Source of the DNA: an uncultured Desulfotomaculum sp.
GTDB taxonomy: Bacteria > Bacillota > Desulfotomaculia > Desulfotomaculales > Desulfotomaculaceae
Reading direction: 5' to 3'
Length of the DNA: 35,865 nucleotides
Assembly: GCA_946411205.1 (NCBI GenBank)
Contig: CAMKDG010000026.1
Span: forward strand, 1 to 35,865
How positions within the stretch are numbered: position 1 is the first letter of the stretch; each line of letters begins with the position of its first letter. Below, piece by piece: positions 24,460 to 31,732 of the stretch. The translations under genes were made by a program, and so were the position numbers. Below the pieces are notes generated by a model. It was given only the letters and a program-made list of their open reading frames with translations. It searched no databases and was not told the origin of the DNA.

Positions 24460-24693
24460 TAGTTAATTGAAAATTGACTCCTACGTGTTGTACTAAAAGC
24501 TTTGTATGTATTAGTACAAGGATTTGAGCTAACGGGGGGGGTAGCTTTTTTAAAAGCTGCCCTCCTTTTTATTTTTTCATTTTTTACCCTGTACCTGGAG
24601 GTGAGTGAGTGAAGTCTATTTTGCATCAATAAACCCCTAAATCCAGTATTTTTTATAATTTTGGCGAACCCAAACTACAGAAGGAGATGAAAT
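24460..24693 (+). promoter_or_regulatory. structured 5' leader with internal terminator (riboswitch or attenuator candidate)
   Basis: About 230 bases separate the promoter from the transporter ATG. First comes a perfect 9-bp hairpin, TTGTACTAA (24488-24496) with TTAGTACAA (24511-24519). Next comes a strong terminator stem, GGGGGGTAGCTTTT (24536-24549) with AAAAGCTGCCCTCC (24552-24565), followed by TTTTT. A terminator between promoter and gene implies conditional read-through. I do not recognise the aptamer class. Ion-responsive leaders are known upstream of some cation transporter genes, but the match is not established here. Confidence 0.6.
24536..24570 (+). terminator. leader terminator upstream of the ArsB/NhaD-type gene
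   Basis: A 14-bp stem with two wobble pairs, minimal loop (the innermost pairs must open), then T5. Confidence 0.8.
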
Positions 24694-25968
24694 ATGGATA
24701 ACTTTGCTTTGTCTTTACTCATTTTTGTCATTACCTATGCCTTTATTGTATCGGAAAAGCTCCCTCGTACCGTGGTAGCTTTAGCGGGTGCGGTAATCGT
24801 TCTTTTCAGTGGTATTGTTACCCAGGAGAAGGCTATTCATTATATCGACTGGAACACCATTGGTCTATTAGTGGGTATGATGATTATGGTTAACATTACC
24901 CGGCGGACCGGCGTCTTTGAATACCTGGCCGTCAGATCTGCAGTGGCCTCTAAGGGTGACCCCTTGAAACTGTTAGTGCTGCTAGCCGTGATTACCGCCG
25001 TACTTTCGGCCTTCTTAGACAATGTAACAACTGTCTTATTGGTTGTGCCTGTTACTTTCGCCATTTGCCGTCAATTGCAAATTAGTGTAATGCCCTTCTT
25101 AGTCACAGAAATTATGGCCAGCAACATCGGTGGCACCTCGACTCTCATCGGCGACCCGCCGAACATCATGATCAGTGGACCGGCTGGTCTCTCCTTTATG
25201 GAATTTATTTATAATTTAGCCCCGATAGCAATTGTAATCTTCTTAGTAACCATACCTATTTTGCGCTTTCTCTATCGCAAGGCTTTAAAAGCAGATCCCA
25301 AGCTAATGGAAGCAATTGCCTCCATGAATCCTAACGAACAGATTAAAGACCCTGCACTGTTAAAAAAATCTTTTCTGGCCCTGGGTCTGACCATTTTAGG
25401 TTTTGCCCTGCACAGCGTCATTCATCTGCCCACTGCCACCATCGCCATTGCCGGCGCCGTGTTATTGCTTTTAATGACCCGGGAAGAACCGGAGCACGTC
25501 TTGGAAACCGTGGAATGGCCCACCATTTTCTTCTTTATCGGTCTGTTTATTGTCGTGGGTGGTTTAGAAGAATCCGGTGTTATTCACTGGGTTGCTGAAT
25601 CGGCCTTGCACTTTACGGGCGGAGAAATTATGTCTACCGGCTTGCTCATTCTTTGGCTCTCTGCCATTGCCTCCTCCTTTGTGGACAACATCCCCTTCGT
25701 AGCCACCATGATTCCATTAATTCAGCAAATGGGCCAAATGGGGGGCATTACCAATCTAGACCCCATCTGGTGGTCCTTGGCTCTGGGAGCCTGTCTGGGT
25801 GGTAATGGTACTCTGGTGGGCGCTGCCGCGAACGTAATTGTAGCAGGCATGGCTGAAAAACGGGGGACTCCCATCAGCTTCCTGGGCTATATGAAAGTCG
25901 CTTTTCCTCTGATGATTCTGTCCATCATCATCAGTACGATTTACCTGGTTATTTTTCAGCTACGTTAG
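24694..25968 (+). CDS. ArsB/NhaD (ion transporter superfamily) membrane transporter
   Basis: A 424-residue inner-membrane transporter with about 11 hydrophobic helices. The family's paired signatures are present: FLDNVTTVLLVVPVTFAICR in the first half and SSFVDNIPFVATMIPLIQQM in the second. The re-entrant motif SNIGGTSTLIGDPPNIMISG lies after the first and GACLGGNGTLVGAAANVIVA after the second. The family includes arsenite exporters and Na+/H+ antiporters, and sequence alone does not choose the substrate; there is no arsenic-resistance gene nearby. The ATG at 24694 follows AAGGAGATG. Expression probably depends on the structured leader. A bidirectional terminator separates it from the convergent Nudix gene. 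Confidence 0.9.
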   Translation: MDNFALSLLIFVITYAFIVSEKLPRTVVALAGAVIVLFSGIVTQEKAIHYIDWNTIGLLVGMMIMVNITRRTGVFEYLAVRSAVASKGDPLKLLVLLAVITAVLSAFLDNVTTVLLVVPVTFAICRQLQISVMPFLVTEIMASNIGGTSTLIGDPPNIMISGPAGLSFMEFIYNLAPIAIVIFLVTIPILRFLYRKALKADPKLMEAIASMNPNEQIKDPALLKKSFLALGLTILGFALHSVIHLPTATIAIAGAVLLLLMTREEPEHVLETVEWPTIFFFIGLFIVVGGLEESGVIHWVAESALHFTGGEIMSTGLLILWLSAIASSFVDNIPFVATMIPLIQQMGQMGGITNLDPIWWSLALGACLGGNGTLVGAAANVIVAGMAEKRGTPISFLGYMKVAFPLMILSIIISTIYLVIFQLR

Positions 25969-25977
25969 TGATAAAGG

Positions 25978-26014
25978 ACAACGGAGCAGCGCTTTACTCT
26001 GCTCCGTTGTTTAT
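25978..26014. terminator. bidirectional terminator between transporter and Nudix genes
   Basis: ACAACGGAGCAG (25978-25989) pairs perfectly with CTGCTCCGTTGT (25999-26010). Plus-strand TTTATTTTC follows. Confidence 0.85.
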
Positions 26015-26016
26015 TT

Positions 26017-26445
26017 TCATTCAATAGCAATAACCGGTTGTCCACTCCGATATTTGTCGAGGGCACTCTGTACCGAAACAGTGATATCGGCGGGAAGCTG
26101 GTTGATATCTACCCATTTCCATTCAATCATTTCATGCGGTTCTGTGAGCACCGGGTTTCCTTGACCTCTGGCCAACAAATTAATAAACACCACATGCTTG
26201 TTTCCGGTGGTTTCGGCAACTATACCCAGGAGCCCCACAATCTCAACTTTTAAAGCCGTTTCCTCCCACACTTCCCGGCGCCCACACTGGGACACAGACT
26301 CTCCATAATCTAATTGACCACCCGGGAAAATCCAATGATTAGCATGGTAGCCCTTTCGCTTTAACCCTAGCAATATTTGCCCCAGATCGTTCTCAATCAT
26401 AACTCGAATGGAAAACTTGATATTTTGTGCCGAAGCATTCTGCAA
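26017..26445 (-). CDS. Nudix hydrolase
   Basis: A 142-residue pyrophosphohydrolase that should cleave nucleoside diphosphate linked to another moiety. The Nudix box GX5EX7REVXEE is complete: G43, E49, R57-E58, E61-E62 in GQLDYGESVSQCGRREVWEE. The remainder (GLKRKGYHANHWIFPGG before it, MIEWKWVDINQLP after it) fits MutT/ADP-ribose-type members. The substrate cannot be named. The start is TTG at 26445, with GGAGGGGG about 8 bases upstream. It is a single gene convergent with the transporter gene. Confidence 0.9.
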   Translation of the reverse strand: MQNASAQNIKFSIRVMIENDLGQILLGLKRKGYHANHWIFPGGQLDYGESVSQCGRREVWEETALKVEIVGLLGIVAETTGNKHVVFINLLARGQGNPVLTEPHEMIEWKWVDINQLPADITVSVQSALDKYRSGQPVIAIE

Positions 26446-26608
26446 AGGAGCTACCCCCTCCTAGTTATACTCTATACTACAATTACTAGTACTAGGTGAA
26501 GGAGCTTCATCCCTGCAATAAAAACAAAATAATCTGATTTTATTTATCCGCGACATAGGAAATATCTCCTAATCCACTTTATGGCAACTGATTCTATGTG
26601 GATTCGTA

Positions 26609-26989
26609 TTACAGTATATTTTTTAAGGTTAAGGCTTCCTTCTCCGGTAAATGAAGAATCATCAGCTTTAGTTCCGATAATTGGGCTAAGGACATCACAT
26701 TGTCTTTGGTAGCAATGTATTCCTTAAGTTTGGCCAGAGCGAACTCAATATTATCAATCTCCTGATGATCCAGCACCATCGGCCACCAAGTACCAATTTT
26801 TTCCCATTTCTGCTCCAACTCTTCTATATGCTTATTAGCTTCCGGCCAGTTATCTTCTTGTACTTCCTGGGTCACCTGTTTGATATTCTCGGTAAGTTCT
26901 TGAGAAGCCTTATCCAAAGAGTGATTTGTCCATAAACCAAATGCTACTATCAATACAATCATGACAAAAAGTCCAGCGAGTAACCTCAT
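26609..26989 (-). CDS. DUF4363 family membrane-anchored protein
   Basis: A 126-residue protein with one N-terminal membrane helix (LLAGLFVMIVLIVAFGLW) and an extracytoplasmic helical domain (HIEELEQKWEKIGTWWPMVL, then a long C-terminal helix). The size, the single anchor and the KWEKIGTWWPMV phrase match DUF4363, a family found in spore-forming Firmicutes next to YetF/DUF421 genes. The ATG at 26989 follows a GAGGTTGCC-type site. It lies 21 bases after the DUF421 gene, so the two are likely co-transcribed. Function unknown. Confidence 0.8.
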   Translation of the reverse strand: MRLLAGLFVMIVLIVAFGLWTNHSLDKASQELTENIKQVTQEVQEDNWPEANKHIEELEQKWEKIGTWWPMVLDHQEIDNIEFALAKLKEYIATKDNVMSLAQLSELKLMILHLPEKEALTLKNIL

Positions 26990-27010
26990 GGCAACCTCCA
27001 GTATACATCA

Positions 27011-27691
27011 TTATACAGTCCGGCTCTTAAGCTGATAAAACAAATTTCCTTCGGTATCCAAGCTGGCCAATAGTACCTGTTTTACATCCTGGATGCCAAA
27101 CTTCCCCAACTCACCCTTGAGCCAGTCTTTGGTCAGATTCACTTTACTAAGGTTTTTCTCAAAAACATACCCATCAATAATTAAAGTCATGGGAATTCCC
27201 TCGTATTTGGTCGGAATATTAAGGTCGGCAGGATTCAACGGGCGCTTTTGGGATTTGGGAATAACACTAATCTCACCGCTGGTTTCCATAATGGCAAATT
27301 CAATATCTACCACATTGGGAAAATTTTTTGTCCTCAGTTGCTCTAATAAATCGTTAATGTTGTAGCGCAATCTGGACATTTCCTCTTCTATAATTTTACC
27401 ATTTTGGATTAATACACTGGGTGTCCCGCAAACAAGACCCCGCATACGCTCACTCTTTAAGGAAAAATAGGAAATTGCCACTTCGATAAACAGTAGAGTA
27501 AGAATCGGTATTACGCCACTTAAAAGAGGGATACCGATGTTCTCCATGGGTATAGATGCCAATTCGGCAATCAAAACAATGATCACCAATTCATAAGGCT
27601 GTAGTTTCCCAACTTGCCTTTTTCCCATAATTCTGATAGCTACTATCACCACTAAAAATAACACCAGAGTACGGATTAAGTTAAGAATCAT
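27011..27691 (-). CDS. YetF/DUF421 family membrane protein
   Basis: A 226-residue protein with three N-terminal membrane helices (about 1-20, 35-50, 55-78) and a cytoplasmic YetF domain. Family landmarks are IRIMGKRQVGKLQPYELVII near residue 20, then SVLIQNGKIIEEEMSRLRYN and VVDIEFAIMETSGEISVI. It shares these with the plus-strand paralogue at 28455 but has no DUF1657-like extension. It is first in a two-gene unit with DUF4363 and is transcribed away from the DUF1657/spoVA genes. DUF421 proteins are common in spore formers and may act in the spore inner membrane; that role is inferred. Confidence 0.88.
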   Translation of the reverse strand: MILNLIRTLVLFLVVIVAIRIMGKRQVGKLQPYELVIIVLIAELASIPMENIGIPLLSGVIPILTLLFIEVAISYFSLKSERMRGLVCGTPSVLIQNGKIIEEEMSRLRYNINDLLEQLRTKNFPNVVDIEFAIMETSGEISVIPKSQKRPLNPADLNIPTKYEGIPMTLIIDGYVFEKNLSKVNLTKDWLKGELGKFGIQDVKQVLLASLDTEGNLFYQLKSRTV

Positions 27692-27872
27692 TTGAACACC
27701 TCATAAGCAGAATTACCTCCATTATTTCAATTACTTCCCAAGATTATGCACCCATTAAATTAATTTAAGGTCGTGATATCTTGCACCTCAAACTATTTTT
27801 TGAACAAGAGTATAAAACCCATTTAAAGGGTATGATAGCTTTGCAAAATATCATGATTTGGGAGGTATTCTT

Positions 27873-28079
27873 ATGACAGTGGCATCTCAAGTGAAACAAA
27901 CCCTAGCAGGATTGAAAAGTGCTCAGTCCAGTCTGGAAAGCTATGCTTTACAAACGCAGAACCAACAGGCCAAAGATCTGTTTACCCAAGCAGCTCAGCA
28001 AACCCAAACGATCATTGATAGCCTGCAACCCAGAATCCAGCAGATAGAAAGTGAAGAACCTCAATACAAAGGTTTCTAA
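27873..28079 (+). CDS. DUF1657 family small protein (first copy)
   Basis: A 68-residue soluble helical protein: MTVASQVKQTLAGLKSAQSS, then a Gln-rich second helix, ending EEPQYKGF. It matches DUF1657, a family of small proteins from spore formers found in spoVA-type operons. The ATG at 27873 is chosen because GGGAGG lies 7 bases upstream. A terminator follows at 28084-28122. Upstream, GTATA (27810-27814) and TATGATA (27831-27837) faintly resemble a sporulation sigma-G promoter, but the spacing is short at 16. Confidence 0.85.
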   Translation: MTVASQVKQTLAGLKSAQSSLESYALQTQNQQAKDLFTQAAQQTQTIIDSLQPRIQQIESEEPQYKGF

Positions 28080-28083
28080 GGGA

Positions 28084-28122
28084 AAGAACCGGGTCTTAGA
28101 TCCGGTTCTTGTACCTCCTTTT
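28084..28122 (+). terminator. terminator between the two DUF1657 genes
   Basis: AAGAACCGG (28084-28092) pairs with CCGGTTCTT (28102-28110). A T-run appears a little downstream, after GTACCTCC, so it may attenuate rather than stop transcription. Confidence 0.6.
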
Positions 28123-28223
28123 TTAGTTATTAGAAAAGCTTGGCTTGTTTACCTGCCCGTGACCTATCAGGTTATGGCCTGTAGGTACGCCCAATAAATC
28201 TATCAGAGGTACGGTGATTTATA

Positions 28224-28430
28224 TTGACAGTTGCATCTCAGGTTAAACAAACCGTTGCCAGTCTTAAAGGAACCAAAGCCACTTTAGACGCCTTCTTTAC
28301 CATTACCCAAGAGGAAGAAATCAGAGAATTATTAGGAAGAAATAATGAAAAGCTCACTAGCATTATAGATCATTTGGAACAACGGGTAAAAACCTTGGAA
28401 TTTCAAGAACCACAATATAAAGGTTTCTAA
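28224..28430 (+). CDS. DUF1657 family small protein (second copy)
   Basis: A 68-residue paralogue of the previous gene: MTVASQVKQTVASLKGTKAT at the N terminus and FQEPQYKGF at the C terminus, with a diverged, more acidic middle (FTITQEEEIRELLGRNNEKL). The start is TTG at 28224, with GGTGA upstream. The stop is 24 bases before the YetF-DUF1657 fusion gene, so they form one transcription unit. Both copies keep the identical ends, which suggests these are the functional contact sites. Confidence 0.85.
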   Translation: MTVASQVKQTVASLKGTKATLDAFFTITQEEEIRELLGRNNEKLTSIIDHLEQRVKTLEFQEPQYKGF

Positions 28431-28454
28431 AGCTTTTTCAAAGGGGTAATCCTT

Positions 28455-29315
28455 ATGTCGGATTGGTATTTGACAATTCTTCGCTCTCTGGGCGTTTTTG
28501 CCCTCACCCTTCTGTTAATACGATTAATGGGTAAACGCCAAACATCGCAACTCACTCTTTTTGATCTAATTACCGCAGTAGCTGTTGGTGTAACCGTTGC
28601 CGTTATTTCATTAAACCTCATAGACAATCTAGCCAACGGCCTAGCAGTATTGGCGGTATGGACAATTCTGCCCATCACCCTATATCTTTTAGCCCTGAAA
28701 TATAAAACTGTGCGAGACATTTTACAGGGAAAAGAAACGGTTCTCATTAATCATGGCAAGGTTCTGGAAGACAAACTCCTGGAGGTTCGCTTTACACCAG
28801 AGGATTTATTAAGCCAGTTACGCCGAAAAAATGCTTTTCAGGTGGCCGATGTTGAATTTGCTATGTTGGAACCCAATGGAGAATTAAGTGTACTTCTCAA
28901 AAAAGATAAGCAACCGGTCTCAGCCACTACTCTGGGTATTCAGGTGAGTAACCAGAGTGTTCCGCAAACTGTGATGTTAGATGGCGTGGTAATGGACGAA
29001 CCCCTTACCGCCCTCGGATTAAATCGCAGTTGGCTGCATACGGAGTTGGAAAAAGCCGGTGTGGCACCGGAAAATGTTTTTATCGCGCAGGTGGATGCTC
29101 TCGGTCAATTATACCTGGACACCTTTAACGATGCTTTGCAATTGCCTCAACCTAAAACAAAAGAGCTGGCTTATGCTACCCTGAAAAAATGCCAAGCTGA
29201 TTGTGAAGTGTATGCTTTGGGCACAAAACATAAAAGTGCTAAAAGCATGTATGCCGATTGTGCTAAAGAGTTGGAGGAAGTAATTGAGGAGTTAAAGCCT
29301 TTGCTCAAAGGGTAA
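28455..29315 (+). CDS. YetF/DUF421 membrane protein fused to a DUF1657-like domain
   Basis: A 286-residue protein. Residues 1-80 hold three membrane helices with the family motif LIRLMGKRQTSQLTLFDLIT. Residues 85-225 are the cytoplasmic YetF domain (ETVLINHGKVLEDKLLEVRF, then QVADVEFAMLEPNGELSVLL). Residues 233-286 are an extra helical hairpin (KTKELAYATLKKCQADCEVY, ending ELEEVIEELKPLLKG) that resembles the free DUF1657 proteins encoded just upstream and holds three cysteines. The minus-strand paralogue lacks this part. The ATG at 28455 follows AAAGGGGTAA. The next gene, spoVAC, starts 14 bases after the stop. I infer action in the spore inner membrane with the SpoVA proteins. Confidence 0.88.
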   Translation: MSDWYLTILRSLGVFALTLLLIRLMGKRQTSQLTLFDLITAVAVGVTVAVISLNLIDNLANGLAVLAVWTILPITLYLLALKYKTVRDILQGKETVLINHGKVLEDKLLEVRFTPEDLLSQLRRKNAFQVADVEFAMLEPNGELSVLLKKDKQPVSATTLGIQVSNQSVPQTVMLDGVVMDEPLTALGLNRSWLHTELEKAGVAPENVFIAQVDALGQLYLDTFNDALQLPQPKTKELAYATLKKCQADCEVYALGTKHKSAKSMYADCAKELEEVIEELKPLLKG

Positions 29316-29329
29316 GGGGGAATAAAACG

Positions 29330-29800
29330 ATGTCTAATAAGCAAAAGAAAAAACTAACACCTGTTCAACAGGAGTATCAAGCCTTTGCCAAGGCCCGGGA
29401 ACCTAAACGCCCGGTGCTAACCAATGTGCTGCGGGCTTTTTTGGTGGGCGGGTTTATTTGTCTGATTGGCCAAGGTATTGCGGATTTTTTTATCTGGAAT
29501 TTTGAGTTTACTGAAAAAACTGCCGGTAACCCCACTGTAGCAGTGCTGATCCTTGTTTCCGTGATCCTGACCTCACTGGGTGTTTACGACCATTTCGCCC
29601 AATGGGCGGGAGCTGGCACAGCAGTACCCGTAACTGGCTTTGCCAATTCCATCGCCTCAGCAGCCATCGAGCACCGTACCGAGGGATATGTGCTAGGAGT
29701 GGGCGGCAATATGTTTAAACTGGCTGGCTCGGTCATTGTTTTTGGTACAGTAGCCGCCTTTGTGGTGGCTCTCATTAAGACTCTTCTGGGGGGTGTCTGA
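29330..29800 (+). CDS. spoVAC: stage V sporulation protein AC
   Basis: A 156-residue inner-membrane protein of the SpoVA channel, which moves calcium-dipicolinate into the forespore and out at germination. The N-terminal 35 residues are polar and basic (QKKKLTPVQQEYQAFAKARE). About four hydrophobic segments follow, including RAFLVGGFICLIGQGIADFF and VLILVSVILTSLGVYDHFAQ. The motif AGAGTAVPVTGFANSIASAA is characteristic of SpoVAC/SpoVAE proteins. The ATG at 29330 follows AAGGGGGAA. The stop (TGA at 29798-29800) is one base from the spoVAD ATG, indicating tight coupling. Confidence 0.95.
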   Translation: MSNKQKKKLTPVQQEYQAFAKAREPKRPVLTNVLRAFLVGGFICLIGQGIADFFIWNFEFTEKTAGNPTVAVLILVSVILTSLGVYDHFAQWAGAGTAVPVTGFANSIASAAIEHRTEGYVLGVGGNMFKLAGSVIVFGTVAAFVVALIKTLLGGV

Positions 29801-29801
29801 T

Positions 29802-30809
29802 ATGTTAAAGGGACATCAGTCCTGGGTATTCCCCTCAAAACCAACCATTTTATCCACGGGTACAGTGGTGGGGCCCTTTGAAGGCAGGGGCCCCCTGGCA
29901 GAAGATTTTGATATTATCCACGGTGACCTCTGGCTGGGCCAGGATAGTTATGAGAAGGCAGAGAAAAAGATGCTGGAGGAAGCCTGTGAAGTCGCTATTA
30001 AAAAGGCCGGTTTGCAAAAACAAGATATTCAATTTTTCCTAGGTGGCGATTTATTAAATCAGATAACATCCAGCAGTTTTGCCGCTAGAACCATAGCTAC
30101 CCCCTATTTAGGACTTTTTGGAGCTTGTTCCACCTCTATGGAAGGCTTGGCCCTAGGAGCTTTATTGCTGGAGAGCAAAGCAGCTAAATATCTAGTATGC
30201 GGTACTGCCAGCCATAACGCTGCGGTGGAAAAGCAATTCCGCTATCCCACTGAGTACGGTGCCCAGAAACCCCCCACTGCCCAGTGGACCGTTACCGGTG
30301 CCGGGATTGCCCTGCTGGGCCCCCAGGGAAAGGGACCTAAGATAATCTCCGCTACCATCGGCCGGGTGATCGATATGGGTATCAGTGATCCCTTTAACAT
30401 GGGGTCCGCTATGGCCCCTGCTGCAGTAGACACCCTCACCGCGCATTTCCGGGATCTAGATGTATCCCCCGGTGATTATGATATGATTGCCACCGGAGAC
30501 CTGGGGCGGGTTGGTCATCAAATTGCCAGTGATTTGCTGATAAAACACAACTTAGAGATTCCAGAAGAAATCTTTACCGACTGCGGTCTGATGATTTACC
30601 AGCCAGATCAGCCGGTTATGGCCGGTGGCAGTGGCTGTGGTTGCTCTGCCGTGGTAGGTTATGGTCATATTTTAAACAAAATGAAAAAAGGTGAACTAAA
30701 AAAAGTACTGCTTGTAGCCACCGGGGCGTTGCTCTCCCCCCTCTCCTATCAGCAGAAGGAAAGTATTCCTTGTATTGCACATGCAGTTGCCATTGAGTAC
30801 ATACAATAG
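29802..30809 (+). CDS. spoVAD: stage V sporulation protein AD
   Basis: A 335-residue soluble protein with a thiolase-like fold; the characterised SpoVAD binds dipicolinic acid. It starts MLKGHQSWVFPSKPTILSTG. Family landmarks are FGACSTSMEGLALGALLLES (the thiolase-type cysteine region), GTASHNAAVEKQFRYPTEYG, DMIATGDLGRVGHQIASDLL and MAGGSGCGCSAVVGYGHILN near the end. The length is normal. The ATG at 29802 is chosen over a more upstream frame start because GGGGGGTG precedes it and it follows the spoVAC stop by one base. spoVAE follows ten bases after its stop. Confidence 0.96.
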   Translation: MLKGHQSWVFPSKPTILSTGTVVGPFEGRGPLAEDFDIIHGDLWLGQDSYEKAEKKMLEEACEVAIKKAGLQKQDIQFFLGGDLLNQITSSSFAARTIATPYLGLFGACSTSMEGLALGALLLESKAAKYLVCGTASHNAAVEKQFRYPTEYGAQKPPTAQWTVTGAGIALLGPQGKGPKIISATIGRVIDMGISDPFNMGSAMAPAAVDTLTAHFRDLDVSPGDYDMIATGDLGRVGHQIASDLLIKHNLEIPEEIFTDCGLMIYQPDQPVMAGGSGCGCSAVVGYGHILNKMKKGELKKVLLVATGALLSPLSYQQKESIPCIAHAVAIEYIQ

Positions 30810-30819
30810 GGGTGATTTT

Positions 30820-31173
30820 ATGGAAGGATACCTTTGGGCCTTTGTGGTGGGAGGCCTTATCTGTGTTATAGGGCAATTATTAATGGATGTAGGAAAGCTA
30901 ACGCCGGCTCACACCATGAGCTTATTGGTGGTTACAGGAGCAGTTTTAGGCGGGTTAGGCTTATACGAGCCACTCATTGATTTTGCTGGTGCCGGTGCCA
31001 CTGTGCCCATCACCAGCTTTGGTAATTCCCTCGTGCACGGAGCTATTGCAGAGGCTGAAAAGACTGGACTGGTCGGTATTCTTACCGGAATTTTTGAAAT
31101 AACCAGTGCCGGTATCTCCGCTGCCATTATTTTTGGATTTTTAGCCTCCCTATTGGTTCGATCCAAGGGATAA
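30820..31173 (+). CDS. spoVAE: stage V sporulation protein AE
   Basis: A 117-residue membrane protein of the SpoVA channel, homologous to SpoVAC but without the polar N-terminal extension. It has about four hydrophobic segments (YLWAFVVGGLICVIGQLLMD, SLLVVTGAVLGGLGLYEPLI and two more) and the shared motif AGAGATVPITSFGNSLVHGA. The size fits the short SpoVAE/SpoVAEb form. The ATG at 30820 is chosen because AGGGGTGA lies upstream; the longer frame starting at 30775 would overlap spoVAD. The lipoprotein gene follows 16 bases after the stop. Confidence 0.95.
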   Translation: MEGYLWAFVVGGLICVIGQLLMDVGKLTPAHTMSLLVVTGAVLGGLGLYEPLIDFAGAGATVPITSFGNSLVHGAIAEAEKTGLVGILTGIFEITSAGISAAIIFGFLASLLVRSKG

Positions 31174-31189
31174 AGAAAAGGTGATATAA

Positions 31190-31633
31190 ATGAAGAAGCC
31201 TCTGTTATGCTTACTAATCGCTCTATTGGTGGTGGCCACCGCTGGTTGTCAGCCACAGAAAAAAGTCCAACAAGCTCAGCCCAAGTCCGCAGCTCAAGCC
31301 GTGGCTGTTGATGCCCAGATGGCTGAAGAAGCAAAAAAAGCAGCCAAATCGGTAGACGGTGTGGAAGATGCCACCGCAGTCGTGATTGATCAAAAAATTT
31401 CTACAGCCATCAAAGTAACTGGTTTTAAACGACTAAAACTATCCACCATCAAAAAAGAAGTAGCGAAAAAAATTTCGCTAGGCCATGACGAATATTCTGT
31501 ACAGGTAACCTCAGACAAAAAACTATTTACGCAACTGCAGGAAATAGAAAAACAAATTACCAAAAAAAATGCAAAAAACAGTGGGGATCTGAAAAAAAAG
31601 GTAGAAAAGATTAATGAAGCCATGAAGGGGTAA
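31190..31633 (+). CDS. YhcN/YlaJ-type sporulation lipoprotein
   Basis: A 147-residue lipoprotein: signal peptide and lipobox VATAGC with Cys at about residue 20 (MKKPLLCLLIALLVVATAGC), a Gln/Ala/Lys-rich linker, then a domain of about 75 residues with AKSVDGVEDATAVVIDQKIS and a lysine-rich helical C terminus. The GVxxATVxI-like segment is the hallmark of YhcN/YlaJ proteins, which sit in the spore inner membrane of Bacillus. The ATG at 31190 follows AAAGGTGAT. As last gene of the spoVA unit it matches the gene content of the spoVA2mob operon. Confidence 0.85.
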   Translation: MKKPLLCLLIALLVVATAGCQPQKKVQQAQPKSAAQAVAVDAQMAEEAKKAAKSVDGVEDATAVVIDQKISTAIKVTGFKRLKLSTIKKEVAKKISLGHDEYSVQVTSDKKLFTQLQEIEKQITKKNAKNSGDLKKKVEKINEAMKG

Positions 31634-31732
31634 TTTTTATATGGCTATAGTTTTTTTTCGCTATTAAGCAGGAATATCTTAATACCTGTGGAAACTATAT
31701 GTTAGAATAGTGAAAAAATATAGAGGGGCCGG

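Noticed and set aside
24334-24460. CIRCE heat-shock operator near htpG
   Set aside because: No TTAGCACTC-n9-GAGTGCTAA or close variant is present; the dyad at 24431-24447 is different and belongs to the divergent promoter.
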